Part shown: piece by piece, positions 37,259 through 47,603 of the stretch | How the letters are laid out: each line of letters starts with the position of its first letter | How positions within the stretch are numbered: the first letter of the stretch is position 1 | Assembly: GCF_900109285.1 (NCBI RefSeq) | Contig: NZ_FNZQ01000002.1 | Location: 62,001 to 126,000, forward strand | DNA from: Jannaschia helgolandensis | GTDB taxonomy: Bacteria > Pseudomonadota > Alphaproteobacteria > Rhodobacterales > Rhodobacteraceae | Length of the DNA: 64,000 nt | Direction: 5' to 3' | Made by a program: the position numbers and the translations under genes | The notes under the pieces: model-generated | The model's input: the letters and a program-made list of their open reading frames with translations, nothing else | What the model was told of the DNA's origin: nothing | Databases searched by the model: none

Positions 37259-40027
37259 ATGAACGACGAGCCGGAAATGCCTGAAAACGAAGACGAAACT
37301 CCCAAGCGCGTTGTCATGCACCACGATGGGCCGCAGGTTTCGATCATCGACGAGATGCGAACCTCGTTCCTCGACTACGCCATGTCGGTCATCATTTCGC
37401 GCGCGATCCCCGATCTGCGCGACGGTCTGAAGCCGGTTCACCGCCGCATTCTCTATGCGATGCACGAGACAAACAACACGCACGACAAGTCCTATCGCAA
37501 GTCGGCGCGCCCCGTCGGCGACGTCATGGGCAAGTATCACCCGCACGGCGATTCCGCGATTTACGAGGCGCTGGTGCGAATGGCGCAGGACTTCTCGATG
37601 TCGCTTCCTCTGCTTGATGGTCAGGGCAACTTCGGCTCGATGGACGGCGATAACGCGGCCGCCATGCGCTATACCGAAGTGCGGATGGACAAGCCTGCCG
37701 CATACCTTCTGGCTGACATCGAAAAAGACACCGTCGACATGGTACCGAATTACGATGGCAAGGATATGGAGCCGTCGGTCCTGCCCGCCCGCTTTCCCAA
37801 CATGCTGGTCAATGGCGCGGGCGGCATCGCCGTCGGCATGGCGACGAATATCCCGCCGCACAATCTGGGCGAAGTCATCGACGCCTGTCTTGCGCTGATC
37901 GAAAACCCGGACCTGACGTCCGAAGACCTGATCGAATACGTTCCCGGTCCCGACTTTCCGACCGGCGGCATCATTCTGGGCCGCACCGGTATCCGGAAGG
38001 CATATCTGGAGGGGCGCGGCTCCGTCGTGATGCGCGCCAAGACCCGTATCGAGGAAATCCGTAAGGATCGTTTTGCCATCGTGCTCGACGAAATTCCTTA
38101 TCAGGTGAACAAGGCCACGATGATCGAAAAGATCGCTGAGGCCGCCAAGGACAGGCGCATCGAGGGTATCGCCCACGTGCAGGACGAATCCGACCGTGTG
38201 GGCGTCCGCGTCGTGGTCGAATTGAAGCGTGACGCCACCGCGGAAGTCGTCCTGAACCAGTTGTTCCGCTTCACACCGATGCAGACCAGTTTCGCCTGTA
38301 ATATGCTGGCGTTGAACGGTGGACGGCCCGAGCAGCTGACCCTGCGGGCATTTCTGACGTCTTTCCTGTCGTTCCGCGAGGATGTCATTGCCCGGCGCAC
38401 GGCCTATGAATTGCGCAAGGCCCGCGAACGCAGCCATATCCTCTGCGGTCTGGCCGTCGCCGTCAGCAACGTGGACGAAGTCGTCCGCACCATCCGCGCC
38501 AGCCAGGACGCCGCCGAAGCGCGCGAAAAGCTGATGACCCGCGCCTGGCCCGCCGAGGAAATCGCCCCGTTCATTCGCCTCATCGACGACCCGACCCATA
38601 CGTTGAATGACGACGGCACATACAACCTGTCGGAGATTCAGGCCCGCGCCATTCTGGAACTTCGCCTGCAACGCCTGACGCAACTGGGCGTCAAGGAAGT
38701 TACGGACGAGCTGGAAGAGCTTGCGGGCAAGATCAAGGAGTACCTCGAAATCCTCGGATCTCGCGCGCGCATCCTCGACATTATCTCGACCGAGCTGCGC
38801 GAAGTGCGCGAGTTGTTTGCCGTCCCCCGCCGCACCGAAATCACCGAATGGTCCGGTGACATGGACGACGAGGATCTGATCGAACGCGAGGATATGGTCG
38901 TGACCATCACCTCGTCCGGTTATGCCAAGCGCACACCGCTGGTCGAATTCCGTGCCCAGAAGCGGGGCGGCAAGGGCACCGCCGGCATGGCCACCAAGGA
39001 AGAGGATGTCGTCACCACCCTGTTCGTGGCCAACACCCATACGCCGCTTCTTTTCTTCACGACAGACGGGATGGTCTACAAACTCAAGACCTGGCGCCTG
39101 CCGCAGGGTGGACGCACCTCCAAGGGCAAGGCGCTGGTCAACCTTTTGCCGATCCAGATTGGTACCGGCATCGCCGCCATCATGCCTGTCGACCGCGAAG
39201 AAGAGGACTGGGGCGATTTGCAGGTGGTCTTCTGCACCGACCGCGGCACGGTACGGCGCAACAAACTCTCGGATTTCGCCAACGTCATGCGTAACGGCAA
39301 GATTGCCATGAAGTTCGAGGGCGAAAGCGCGGGATGGTCGCTGATCAACGCGCGCATCGCGTCGCACGACGATGACGTGATGCTGGTGACGCGGTTCGGT
39401 CGCGCGATCCGATTCCCGGCGACCGACGTGCGGGTCTTCAACTCGCGCGCCTCGACCGGTGTGCGCGGTATCAGGATCGGTAAGGACGACGCCGTCGTGT
39501 CAATGGCCGTGATCCGCCACTTCGATGCGACGTCCGACGAACGCACGGCCTACCTGAAAATGCGCCGCGCGGTGGCCGGGTTGGCCGACGATGCGGAATT
39601 GCCCGACGACGAGGAGGCAAATGCCAATGCCACCATCGACCCCGAGCGCTATGCCGAGATGTCGGCGCATGAAGATTTGATCCTGACCATCACTGAAAAC
39701 GGCGCTGGCAAGCTGTCGTCATCGCACGATTATCCCGTTCGGGGCCGCGGTGGCATGGGCGTCGGGGCACAGGACAAGGTGGCGCGCGGCGGCCCGATCG
39801 TTGCCGCGTTCCCTGTCGAGATGGACGACCAGATCATGCTTGCCACATCGACCGGTCAGTCGATCCGCTGCCCGGTCGACGGCATCAGTTTCCGCTCGCG
39901 CAGCGCCGGCGGCGTCAAGGTCTTTGATACCAAAGGCTCGGAAAAAGTGGTCTCGGTCGCGCGCGTCGCTGACAGTTCGGACGACGATGTGTCGGAAGAT
40001 GGGACCAACGTCACAGATATGGAGTGA
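37259..40027 (+). CDS. gyrA: DNA gyrase subunit A
   Basis: Breakage-reunion subunit of gyrase, 922 residues. The N-terminal domain shows [21 protein letters not shown] and HRRILYAM. The catalytic Tyr is Y138 (MRYTE). The quinolone-resistance region is [17 protein letters not shown], with S99 and E103 at positions equivalent to E. coli Ser83 and Asp87. The C-terminal beta-pinwheel has the GyrA box QKRGGKG, which distinguishes gyrase from topoisomerase IV ParC. Confidence 0.98.
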   Translation: MNDEPEMPENEDETPKRVVMHHDGPQVSIIDEMRTSFLDYAMSVIISRAIPDLRDGLKPVHRRILYAMHETNNTHDKSYRKSARPVGDVMGKYHPHGDSAIYEALVRMAQDFSMSLPLLDGQGNFGSMDGDNAAAMRYTEVRMDKPAAYLLADIEKDTVDMVPNYDGKDMEPSVLPARFPNMLVNGAGGIAVGMATNIPPHNLGEVIDACLALIENPDLTSEDLIEYVPGPDFPTGGIILGRTGIRKAYLEGRGSVVMRAKTRIEEIRKDRFAIVLDEIPYQVNKATMIEKIAEAAKDRRIEGIAHVQDESDRVGVRVVVELKRDATAEVVLNQLFRFTPMQTSFACNMLALNGGRPEQLTLRAFLTSFLSFREDVIARRTAYELRKARERSHILCGLAVAVSNVDEVVRTIRASQDAAEAREKLMTRAWPAEEIAPFIRLIDDPTHTLNDDGTYNLSEIQARAILELRLQRLTQLGVKEVTDELEELAGKIKEYLEILGSRARILDIISTELREVRELFAVPRRTEITEWSGDMDDEDLIEREDMVVTITSSGYAKRTPLVEFRAQKRGGKGTAGMATKEEDVVTTLFVANTHTPLLFFTTDGMVYKLKTWRLPQGGRTSKGKALVNLLPIQIGTGIAAIMPVDREEEDWGDLQVVFCTDRGTVRRNKLSDFANVMRNGKIAMKFEGESAGWSLINARIASHDDDVMLVTRFGRAIRFPATDVRVFNSRASTGVRGIRIGKDDAVVSMAVIRHFDATSDERTAYLKMRRAVAGLADDAELPDDEEANANATIDPERYAEMSAHEDLILTITENGAGKLSSSHDYPVRGRGGMGVGAQDKVARGGPIVAAFPVEMDDQIMLATSTGQSIRCPVDGISFRSRSAGGVKVFDTKGSEKVVSVARVADSSDDDVSEDGTNVTDME

Positions 40028-40143
40028 ACCATATACGGCAACTTTGCATGACATAATCGCAAATCCGCCGTCGCAGGCGTGACAGTCCCTCCAATCTCGT
40101 CCTATGAGTGAGGGGACCCGCAGAAAGCAGGGATGTCTCGAAA

Positions 40144-41004
40144 ATGCCTAAAACATTGGACAACTGGGACGATCTGAAGTTCGTCCTTGCGATGACGCGG
40201 CACGGAACGATGTCAGCCGCCGCGCGGTATCTCAACACAAATGTCGCGACCGTGTCTCGCCGTCTTGACCGGCTGAGCCACGATCTCTCGATTTCGCTGT
40301 TCGAAAAACGCGGGACCGGATTTGTGGCGACACTTGCGGCTGAACGTCTGGCCTTGATCGCCGAAGACCTGGACCACAGACTGCGGTCTGAAATCGTCGG
40401 CATGGCCGAAGGCAATGACGACGTGATGATTTCGATTGAAATCGCTGCGCCGCCCGCCGTTCATCGCCAGTTCGTGTTGCCCCGCACCAGCGAATTGAGT
40501 GAATATCTTCCGCAGGTGATCCTGACGCTGACCGACAAGACCTTTTCGCAAGGCCTGGGTGAAGCGGATATTCAGGTTCGCATCGGACGCCCTGAAGGTG
40601 GTCGCCTGAAGGCGCGGAAGTTCTGCGACTACTCGCTCCGCGTCTATCACGCACGTGACGCCGTACTGAACGGCGAATGGATCGGGCTGACCCAGCGCTT
40701 CCCTGATGCCGATTACCTGATGAGTGTATATCCAGACGCCAAGCCCAGTCCACGCTACCGCGTTGAATCAATGCCGATGGCGCTGGATATGATTGTCCAA
40801 ACCGGGCTGCCGGGGCTTCTGCCCGATTTCATGGTTCAGCCGCATCACAATCTGGTTCTGGCCGATCTGCCGAACAACGATCTGAAGGGTGAATTGTGGA
40901 TCACGTATCACGAAACCCGCCACAGTGACACGACACTGCGCGCCGTCGTGGATTGGTTTTGCAGCTCCAGCTCGAAAAGCGGTCTGAAGTTGGCCAGCCA
41001 GTGA
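40144..41004 (+). CDS. LysR-family transcriptional regulator
   Basis: Regulator of 286 residues, start at 40144 (MPKTLDNWDDLKFVLAM). The winged helix-turn-helix occupies about residues 8-65 (GTMSAAARYLNTNVATVSRRLDRLSHDL), followed by the LysR substrate domain. The second helix (NTNVATVSRRLDRLS) is typical of the branch with a short inducer domain. No divergent target gene lies beside it, so the regulon is unknown. It follows gyrA by 116 bases. Confidence 0.87.
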   Translation: MPKTLDNWDDLKFVLAMTRHGTMSAAARYLNTNVATVSRRLDRLSHDLSISLFEKRGTGFVATLAAERLALIAEDLDHRLRSEIVGMAEGNDDVMISIEIAAPPAVHRQFVLPRTSELSEYLPQVILTLTDKTFSQGLGEADIQVRIGRPEGGRLKARKFCDYSLRVYHARDAVLNGEWIGLTQRFPDADYLMSVYPDAKPSPRYRVESMPMALDMIVQTGLPGLLPDFMVQPHHNLVLADLPNNDLKGELWITYHETRHSDTTLRAVVDWFCSSSSKSGLKLASQ

Positions 41005-41207
41005 AGGTTCTCGATCCCGGACATAAATAGCATGCACGCGGCGACGCTCCACCAACATTTCGTCGCATGGAGGTGGGACGAAGTGCCGTAGCCTGCGCCA
41101 TGGCGGATCAGCGGGCGCGCATGGATTTTCGTTCAATATTCACCAGTAACTTGTGTCCAAGTTCGCCAATCTTGATACCCAAGACGGCTAATGCGGCTCG
41201 GGCCGAC

Positions 41208-41237
41208 AAACCGCCCCTGACAGGAGGCGGTTTTTTC
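41208..41237 (+). terminator. strong intrinsic terminator with no adjacent gene
   Basis: AAACCGCC (41208-41215) pairs with GGCGGTTT (41226-41233) around a 10-base loop, followed by TTTC. It lies 204 bases after the LysR stop and 44 bases before trmFO. It ends either a long LysR 3' UTR or an unannotated short RNA in the 41005-41207 gap, where I see no gene. Confidence 0.8.
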
Positions 41238-41280
41238 ATATGGGCTTTCGCACGATCCGGCGGGGCCGTATGAGGGGCGC

Positions 41281-42630
41281 ATGGCAGACAGACTTCATAT
41301 CATCGGCGGCGGCATGGCCGGGTCCGAGGCCGCGTGGCAAGCTGCGCAGGCAGGCGTTCCCGTCACCCTCCACGAAATGCGGCCCAAGGTCGCCACCTTC
41401 GCGCATCGCACAGGATCACTGGCCGAAATGGTCTGTTCGAATTCGTTTCGGTCGGACGACAGCGAACAGAACGCAGTCGGCCTGCTGCATTGGGAAATGC
41501 GCGCAGCGGGCGGCATCATCATGGAAACGGCGGATGCACATCGCCTTCCCGCCGGGGGTGCTCTGGCCGTGGATCGTGATCCCTTCGCTGAGGCGGTGAC
41601 TGCCAGATTACTGGCGCACCCCCTGATTTCCATCGAATACGAAGAGATCACTGCCCTGCCCGACAGCGGAAACTGGATCATTGCCACTGGCCCCTTGACC
41701 GGGTCGGGGCTGGCGCAGGCCATCGCCGCCGAAGCGGGTCAGGACAGCCTCGCCTTCTTCGACGCCATCGCCCCCATCGTTCATTTCGACACCATCGACA
41801 TGGACACGGCCTGGATGCAGTCGCGCTATGACAAGGGCGAGACCGAGGAAGAACGCACCGCCTATATCAACTGTCCGATGAACCGCGAACAGTACGAGGC
41901 ATTCATCGACGCGCTGCTGGCCGCCGAGAAGACCGGGTTCAAACCGGGCGAGACCGCCGGATATTTCGACGGCTGCCTGCCCATCGAAGTCATGGCAGAA
42001 CGTGGGCGTGAGACGCTGCGCTTCGGCCCGATGAAACCTGTCGGCCTGACCAATCCGCACAACCCGACCGAAAAGGCCTATGCCGTTGTGCAGCTGCGGC
42101 GCGATAATGCGCTGGGCACACTCTATAATATTGTCGGCTTCCAGACCAAGATGAAGTATGGCGCGCAGAAGTCTGTTTTCGCTATGATTCCCGGCCTGCA
42201 AGATGCGTCCTTCGCGCGTCTGGGCGGCATTCACCGGAACACTTTCATCAACTCGCCCACCCTGCTGGACGATCAGATGCGCCTGAAATCCAAGCCCCAC
42301 ATTCGCTTTGCCGGGCAAATCACCGGGGTCGAAGGCTATGTCGAAAGCGCCGCGATGGGCCTGCTGGCCGGGCGGATGGCCGTCGCCGAAATGACCGGCA
42401 CGACCCTGCCCCCGGTGCCGCAGACGACCGCCATGGGCGCGCTGATCCACCACATTACCGGCGGGGCCGAGGCCAAGACCTTCCAGCCGATGAACGTCAA
42501 CTTCGGTCTGTTTCCCCCCGTGATCGCGAAGGGCGGTCGCAAGGGGCGGCAGGTCCGTTACAAGATGTACACCGACCGCGCCAAGGCCGATTGGCAGGAC
42601 TGGCTGGGGCTGCGCGAAGCGGCGGAATGA
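41281..42630 (+). CDS. trmFO: folate/FAD-dependent tRNA (uracil-54-C5)-methyltransferase
   Basis: Makes ribothymidine at position 54 of tRNAs using methylene-tetrahydrofolate and FAD; 449 residues. The N-terminal FAD motif is [14 protein letters not shown], followed by [21 protein letters not shown] and [14 protein letters not shown], all characteristic of TrmFO (formerly Gid). The C-terminal [16 protein letters not shown] and NVNFGLFPP also match. The start overlaps nothing upstream, and its stop overlaps the gluQRS start as ATGA. Confidence 0.97.
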   Translation: MADRLHIIGGGMAGSEAAWQAAQAGVPVTLHEMRPKVATFAHRTGSLAEMVCSNSFRSDDSEQNAVGLLHWEMRAAGGIIMETADAHRLPAGGALAVDRDPFAEAVTARLLAHPLISIEYEEITALPDSGNWIIATGPLTGSGLAQAIAAEAGQDSLAFFDAIAPIVHFDTIDMDTAWMQSRYDKGETEEERTAYINCPMNREQYEAFIDALLAAEKTGFKPGETAGYFDGCLPIEVMAERGRETLRFGPMKPVGLTNPHNPTEKAYAVVQLRRDNALGTLYNIVGFQTKMKYGAQKSVFAMIPGLQDASFARLGGIHRNTFINSPTLLDDQMRLKSKPHIRFAGQITGVEGYVESAAMGLLAGRMAVAEMTGTTLPPVPQTTAMGALIHHITGGAEAKTFQPMNVNFGLFPPVIAKGGRKGRQVRYKMYTDRAKADWQDWLGLREAAE

Positions 42631-43445
42631 TCACCCGCTTCGCCCCGTCCCCCACCGGGCCGTTGCATCTGGGCCATGCCTGGGCCGCGATGGTGGCGGA
42701 CGATCTGGGCAAGATGCTGTTGCGGATCGAAGACATCGACCAATCCCGCGCCCGCCCGGAGTGGGAGGCCGCGATTTACGACGACCTGCACTGGATGGGT
42801 CTGGACTGGCCCACACCTGTGATGCGTCAGTCCGACCGCCTGACATCTTACACTGCCGCACTGGACCGCCTGTGGGACGCGGGCGCCCTTTATCGCTGCA
42901 CCTGCAACCGCCGCGATATCCAAACCGCCGCCTCCGCCCCGCAGGAGAACGCGCCGTTGCTGGGGCCGGACGGCATCGTCTATCCCGGCACCTGCAGGGG
43001 GGCATCCCGCACCGGACCCCGGCCCGACGGTATGGCTCTGCGGCTGGATGCGGACGCGGTGCCGAACCTGTCTTGGACCGAACGGGGCAACCCGCGGTCA
43101 ATGTCCGCTGACACTTTCGTACGCAGCATCGGCGATATCGTCATCGCCCGTCGCGAGATGGGCACAAGTTATCATCTGGCCGTCACCATCGACGACGCGG
43201 CGCAAGGGATCGATCTTGTCACGCGGGGCGAGGATCTGGCCGAAGCCACCCCGATCCATGTTGCCCTGCAACGTCTGCTGGACCTTCCGACGCCCACCTA
43301 TCACCACCACGATCTGGTCCGGGATGCCGACGGCAGGCGGCTGGCCAAACGCGACGATGCGCGCAGTATTGCCAGTTACCGCAGTTCGGGATGGTTGGCA
43401 GGCGACCTGATCGCCCACCTCCGCCGGAGTCGCATCGCGCCCTAA
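42627..43445 (+). CDS. gluQRS: glutamyl-Q tRNA(Asp) synthetase
   Basis: Truncated glutamyl-tRNA synthetase paralogue that glutamylates queuosine at the anticodon of tRNA-Asp; 272 residues. The start at 42627 ([19 protein letters not shown]) contains the HIGH-type HLGH, and the KMSKS-type loop is LAKRDDARS. The zinc site shows [10 protein letters not shown] with a later YPGTCRG. There is no anticodon-binding domain, as expected. It overlaps trmFO by 4 bases, uniting two tRNA-modification genes. Confidence 0.95.
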   Translation: MITRFAPSPTGPLHLGHAWAAMVADDLGKMLLRIEDIDQSRARPEWEAAIYDDLHWMGLDWPTPVMRQSDRLTSYTAALDRLWDAGALYRCTCNRRDIQTAASAPQENAPLLGPDGIVYPGTCRGASRTGPRPDGMALRLDADAVPNLSWTERGNPRSMSADTFVRSIGDIVIARREMGTSYHLAVTIDDAAQGIDLVTRGEDLAEATPIHVALQRLLDLPTPTYHHHDLVRDADGRRLAKRDDARSIASYRSSGWLAGDLIAHLRRSRIAP

Positions 43446-44602
43446 AGCGGCTGCGCCGTCTCGACCATCCGGGCGAAAAAACTGGCCCCGATGGGCGCGA
43501 TGGCGTCGTTGAAGTCGTATTCCGGGTGGTGCAGCACCGGCCCGTCCCCCGCGCCCAGAAACAGATAGGCACCTGGGCGCACGTTCAGCATGTAGCTGAA
43601 ATCCTCAGCCCCCATTTCCTTGCGCGCATCGGGTGTGACCTTGTCCTCGCCCACGACATCCGCCGCAACCGACGCGGCGAATGCGGCCTTCTCGGCATCG
43701 TTTATCGTCGCCGGATAACCCCGTTCATACCGGCATGTCGCGTCGACGTCATAGGCCGCTGCCTGCCCGGTCACGATCTGGCCCAGCCGCCGCTCCACCA
43801 TGTCCTGCACCGCCGGGTCGAATGTCCGCACTGTGCCCTCGATATAGGCCGTGCCCGGAATAATGTTGTCCGCCGTGCCGGTATGGATCTGCGTGATTGA
43901 TACGACCAGTTCGTCCAGCGCGTAGTGATTGCGGCTGACGATGGTCTGGATCGCCTGCCCGATGCCAAGCGCTGCGACGATCGGGTCCTTGGTGTCGTGC
44001 GGCATCGCGCCGTGCCCGCCCTTGCCGGTTATGTCGATGTGGAACGTGTCGACGGCGGCCATGATCGGGCCGGGCGTGGTGAAGAATTCGCCTTCTGCAA
44101 AGTTCGGCGCGTTGTGGATGCCATAGATCTGCGAGATGTCGAAGCGGTCCATTATACCCTCCTGCACCATGACGTTGCCGCCGCCGCCGCCCTCCTCCGC
44201 GGGTTGAAAAATCAGCGCCACGCGACCCTTGAAGTTGCGAGTATCGGCCAGATATTTCGCCGCGCCCAGCAACATCGCCGTGTGCCCGTCATGGCCGCAG
44301 GCGTGCATCCTGCCGCTGGTTTCGCTGCTGTATTCGGCCCCTGACGCTTCCTTGATGGGCAGCGCGTCCATGTCGGCGCGCAGACCGATGGTCGGGCCGT
44401 CGCCCTGTCCCTCTATGATGGCGACGATGCCCGAAGTGGCGATACCCTCGTGAATTTCGCCGATGCCGAACTCGCGCAGTTTCCCCGCCACGAAGCCCGA
44501 GGTTCTGGGCAGGTCGAACTGAAGTTCCGGATTGCGGTGCAGCCAGCGACGCCACTCCTGCATTTCGGGTTGCAGCGCGGCGATGGAATTGAGGACTGGC
44601 AT
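43442..44602 (-). CDS. M20 family amidohydrolase (hippurate hydrolase-like)
   Basis: Zinc-dependent aminoacylase-type hydrolase of 386 residues. The start at 44602 (MPVLNSIAALQPEMQEW) has AGGAGA about 6 bases upstream. Motifs are WRRWLHRNPELQFD, GLRADMDALPI, the metal site MHACGHDGHTAML with the ligand Cys, FQPAEEGGGGG, and GAEDFSYML. The family cleaves N-acylated amino acids such as hippurate; substrate here is not determined. It converges with gluQRS with a 4-base overlap and is divergent from mazG. Confidence 0.9.
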   Translation of the reverse strand: MPVLNSIAALQPEMQEWRRWLHRNPELQFDLPRTSGFVAGKLREFGIGEIHEGIATSGIVAIIEGQGDGPTIGLRADMDALPIKEASGAEYSSETSGRMHACGHDGHTAMLLGAAKYLADTRNFKGRVALIFQPAEEGGGGGNVMVQEGIMDRFDISQIYGIHNAPNFAEGEFFTTPGPIMAAVDTFHIDITGKGGHGAMPHDTKDPIVAALGIGQAIQTIVSRNHYALDELVVSITQIHTGTADNIIPGTAYIEGTVRTFDPAVQDMVERRLGQIVTGQAAAYDVDATCRYERGYPATINDAEKAAFAASVAADVVGEDKVTPDARKEMGAEDFSYMLNVRPGAYLFLGAGDGPVLHHPEYDFNDAIAPIGASFFARMVETAQPL

Positions 44603-44658
44603 GACTTGTCTCCTGTTCGCTTTGAGGGGCAGACAACACAGAGAACGGAGGAATACCA

Positions 44659-45477
44659 ATGCCGGAAAATCCGCAAAACGACCTTTGCACTGCTCCCGGC
44701 GGGGGATTGCCCCGTCTGCTGGCGATCATGGACCGACTGCGCGATCCTGTCACGGGCTGTCCATGGGACATCGAACAGGACTTCGCATCAATCGCACCCT
44801 ACACCATCGAGGAAGCCTACGAAGTCGCGGATGCGATCCAGCGGGATGCCTGGGACGAACTTGAGGGGGAATTGGGCGATCTGCTGTTGCAGGTCGTCTA
44901 TCATGCCCGGATGGGGGCCGAGGACGGGCGCTTCGACTTTCATTCGATTGCCGAGCGGGTTGCGCAGAAGATGGTCGACCGCCATCCGCACATCTGGGGC
45001 GACGACAGCCGCGATAAATCCGCCCAGCAGCAGGTGCAGGATTGGGAGGCAGCAAAGGCCAGGGAACGGCAGGGCCGGACACTGGATGGCGTAGCGTTGG
45101 GCCTGCCCGCGCTGATGCGGGCCGTAAAGTTACAAAACAGGGCGGCGCGCGTCGGCTTCGACTGGCCCGAAACCGTCGCCGTTCTGGACAAGCTGCGCGA
45201 GGAAGCCGTCGAACTTGTCGATGCCAGGGATACCCTGACCGCCGACGAAGTGACCGAGGAGATGGGCGATCTTCTGTTCGTGATGGCCAATCTCGCCCGC
45301 CATCTGGATGTCGACCCCGAAGCCGCACTGCGCGCCGCTAACGCAAAGTTTACCCGCCGCTTCGAGGCCATTGAGGACGCGCTGGCCACTGAGGGCCGTA
45401 CACCGAAAGATTCCGATCTCGCGGAGATGGACCGGCTATGGGACGCGGTAAAATCGGCTGAAAAAATACCAAAGTGA
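44659..45477 (+). CDS. mazG: nucleoside triphosphate pyrophosphohydrolase MazG
   Basis: Hydrolyses NTPs to NMP and pyrophosphate, cleaning the nucleotide pool; 272 residues with two tandem MazG domains. The first carries the CPWD motif (GCPWDIEQDFASI), EEAYEVADAI and ELEGELGDLLLQVVYHARM; the second shows EEAVELVDARD and EEMGDLLFVMANLARHLDVDPEAALR. Both ExxE/D-type metal sites are intact. Confidence 0.95.
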   Translation: MPENPQNDLCTAPGGGLPRLLAIMDRLRDPVTGCPWDIEQDFASIAPYTIEEAYEVADAIQRDAWDELEGELGDLLLQVVYHARMGAEDGRFDFHSIAERVAQKMVDRHPHIWGDDSRDKSAQQQVQDWEAAKARERQGRTLDGVALGLPALMRAVKLQNRAARVGFDWPETVAVLDKLREEAVELVDARDTLTADEVTEEMGDLLFVMANLARHLDVDPEAALRAANAKFTRRFEAIEDALATEGRTPKDSDLAEMDRLWDAVKSAEKIPK

Positions 45478-45546
45478 TTTTGTCGGGATTGACCTGAGTG
45501 TTTGAGTCGGGAATACCTCCTTCATCCAACCACAGAGGATTCTCCG

Positions 45547-46551
45547 ATGTTCAGAACTTTCATCCTTGCCACTACGGCACTCGCTGCCCTGCCTGCGTTC
45601 GCAGGTGAGGTGAACGTATATTCCTATCGTCAGCCCGAGCTGATTGAGCCGCTGATCGCGGGCTTCCAGCAGGCGACGGGCAATACTGCAAACGTCGTCT
45701 ATATCGACAACGGCATCACGGAACGCCTGGTCGCGGAAGGTCCGCGGTCGCCTGCCGATCTGATCTTCACCGTAGATGTCGCCCGCCTGGAAGAGGCGCG
45801 TGAAGCCGGCGTCACCCAGCCTGTGCAAAGCGAGATCCTGAACGCGAATATCCCTGCAGAGATGCGCGACCCCGACGGCAACTGGTTCGGCCTGACCACC
45901 CGCGCGCGCATCGTCTATGCCAGCAAGGAACGTGTCGGCGAAGGCGAAGTGACAACCTACGAGGACCTGGCCGATCCGAAATGGGCGGGCCGGATCTGCA
46001 CCCGGTCTGGCACCCACGCCTATAACATAGCGCTGCTGTCGGCGATCATCGAACATGACGGCATCGAGGCCGCGACCGATTGGGCCGAGGGCGTGAAGGC
46101 CAACCTCGCCCGCCCGCCCGAGGGCGGCGACCGTGATCAGGTCAAGGCGATCTGGGCCGGGGAATGCGACATCGCCCTGGGCAATACCTATTACATGGGT
46201 GCGATGCTGGCCGACCCCGAACAGCAGGACTGGGCCAATGCCGTCCGCCTCGACTTCCCGACCTTCGCCGACGGCAGCGGGACGCATGTGAACATCTCGG
46301 GCGTGGCGATGGTCAAGGGCGCGTCGAACGAGGCGGAGGCGCTGGCCTTCATGGAATACCTGTCGTCACCCGAAGCGCAGCAAATCTATGCCGAAGTGGT
46401 GAACGAATATCCCGTGACACCGGGCACCCCACCGTCGGACCTGGTTGCAAGCTGGGGTGAGCTAACGCCCGACACCACCTCTCTGACAGCCGTCGCAAGC
46501 AATCGCGCCGAAGCTCTGAAGATCATGCAGTCAATCGACTTCGACAATTGA
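45547..46551 (+). CDS. periplasmic Fe(3+)-binding protein FbpA-like
   Basis: Substrate-binding protein of 334 residues. The ATG at 45547 gives a clear signal peptide (MFRTFILATTALAALPAFAG). The mature part matches the FutA/FbpA group: VNVYSYRQPELIEPLIAGFQ, ADLIFTVDVARLEEA, WAGRICTRSGTHAYNIALLSAII, and the paired tyrosines in NTYYMGAM that usually bind iron. No permease or ATPase gene is adjacent; a terminator follows at once, so it is transcribed alone. An FbpC-like ATPase lies at 29355-30419. Confidence 0.9.
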   Translation: MFRTFILATTALAALPAFAGEVNVYSYRQPELIEPLIAGFQQATGNTANVVYIDNGITERLVAEGPRSPADLIFTVDVARLEEAREAGVTQPVQSEILNANIPAEMRDPDGNWFGLTTRARIVYASKERVGEGEVTTYEDLADPKWAGRICTRSGTHAYNIALLSAIIEHDGIEAATDWAEGVKANLARPPEGGDRDQVKAIWAGECDIALGNTYYMGAMLADPEQQDWANAVRLDFPTFADGSGTHVNISGVAMVKGASNEAEALAFMEYLSSPEAQQIYAEVVNEYPVTPGTPPSDLVASWGELTPDTTSLTAVASNRAEALKIMQSIDFDN

Positions 46552-46573
46552 CCGCCTGCGGTCCCTGACGTTG

Positions 46574-46608
46574 CGCCGCGCTCTGGACAATCCGGGGCGC
46601 GGCGTTTT
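46574..46608 (+). terminator. intrinsic terminator of the FbpA-type gene
   Basis: CGCCGCGC (46574-46581) pairs with GCGCGGCG (46597-46604), followed by TTTT. It ends just 9 bases before the next start codon, which implies a separate or read-through promoter for the nucleoside hydrolase. Confidence 0.8.
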
Positions 46609-46617
46609 GATGACCGC

Positions 46618-47556
46618 ATGACACGTAAAATCATCATCGATACCGACCCCGGACAGGACGACGCCGTCGCGATCCTGCTGGCGCTGGCCTCGCCCGAATT
46701 GCAGGTGCTGGGTCTGACCGCCGTAGCGGGCAACGTGCCACTGGACCTGACGGCCAGAAACGCCCGCATCGTTTGCGAATTGGCACGGCGGCCCGATGTG
46801 CCGGTCTTCGCCGGATGCGATCGTCCGCTGGCGCGTGACCTGGTGACCGCCGAACACGTGCATGGCAAGACCGGCCTCGACGGGCCGCAGATGGCCGAAC
46901 CGACGATGCCGTTGCAGGACATCCATGCGGTCGATTTCATTATCGAGACCTTACGGGCCGAGGCGCCCGGCACCGTCACGCTCTGCCCGCTTGGGCCGCT
47001 GACCAACATCGCCACCGCATTCCGGCGCGCGCCCGACATCGTCGCGCGGGTGCAGCGCATCGTATTGATGGGCGGTGCGTATTTCGAGGTGGGGAACATC
47101 ACCCCCGCCGCCGAGTTCAATATATATGTCGACCCCGAAGCCGCCAAGATCGTCTTTGCCGCCGGTGCACCGATCACCGTCCTGCCGCTGGATGCCACGC
47201 ACAAGGCCTTGACCACCGCCGACCGTGTGCAGGCGTTCCGCGATCTGGGCACCGAAGTCGGGCGCATGGTCGCCGCATGGGCCGATTTCTTCGAACGGTT
47301 CGACAAGGAAAAATACGGCTCCGCAGGCGCGCCGCTGCACGACCCCTGCGTGATTGCCTGGCTGTTGAAGCCCGACCTGTTCACCGGGCGCGAGATCAAC
47401 GTGGAAATCGAGGTCGACAGCCCGCTGACCCGCGGTATGACCGTCGCGGACTGGTGGCGTGTAACGGACCGCCCGGCCAATGCGCTGTTCATCGGCGACG
47501 TCGATGCGGACGGGTTCTTTTCGTTGTTGACCGAGCGTCTGGCCCGGCTGGGGTAG
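46618..47556 (+). CDS. inosine-uridine-preferring nucleoside hydrolase family protein
   Basis: Hydrolyses the N-glycosidic bond of ribonucleosides; 312 residues. The calcium-binding N-terminus [16 protein letters not shown] is intact, as are LGLTAVAGNV, the LGPLTNIA stretch, LMGGAYFEVGNITPAAEFNIYVDPEAA and the C-terminal ligand Asp in LHDPCVIAWLL. The exact base preference (IunH or Rih type) cannot be decided from sequence. Confidence 0.92.
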   Translation: MTRKIIIDTDPGQDDAVAILLALASPELQVLGLTAVAGNVPLDLTARNARIVCELARRPDVPVFAGCDRPLARDLVTAEHVHGKTGLDGPQMAEPTMPLQDIHAVDFIIETLRAEAPGTVTLCPLGPLTNIATAFRRAPDIVARVQRIVLMGGAYFEVGNITPAAEFNIYVDPEAAKIVFAAGAPITVLPLDATHKALTTADRVQAFRDLGTEVGRMVAAWADFFERFDKEKYGSAGAPLHDPCVIAWLLKPDLFTGREINVEIEVDSPLTRGMTVADWWRVTDRPANALFIGDVDADGFFSLLTERLARLG

Positions 47557-47603
47557 CGCGGCTCTGCCTCGTGCGCCGGGATATTTAAGGAAAGAGGAAG
47601 CGC

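Noticed and set aside
37193-39367. A 724-codon open frame antisense to gyrA
   Set aside because: It has no ribosome site or recognisable domain and lies wholly opposite a strongly conserved gene; long antisense frames are expected at this GC content.
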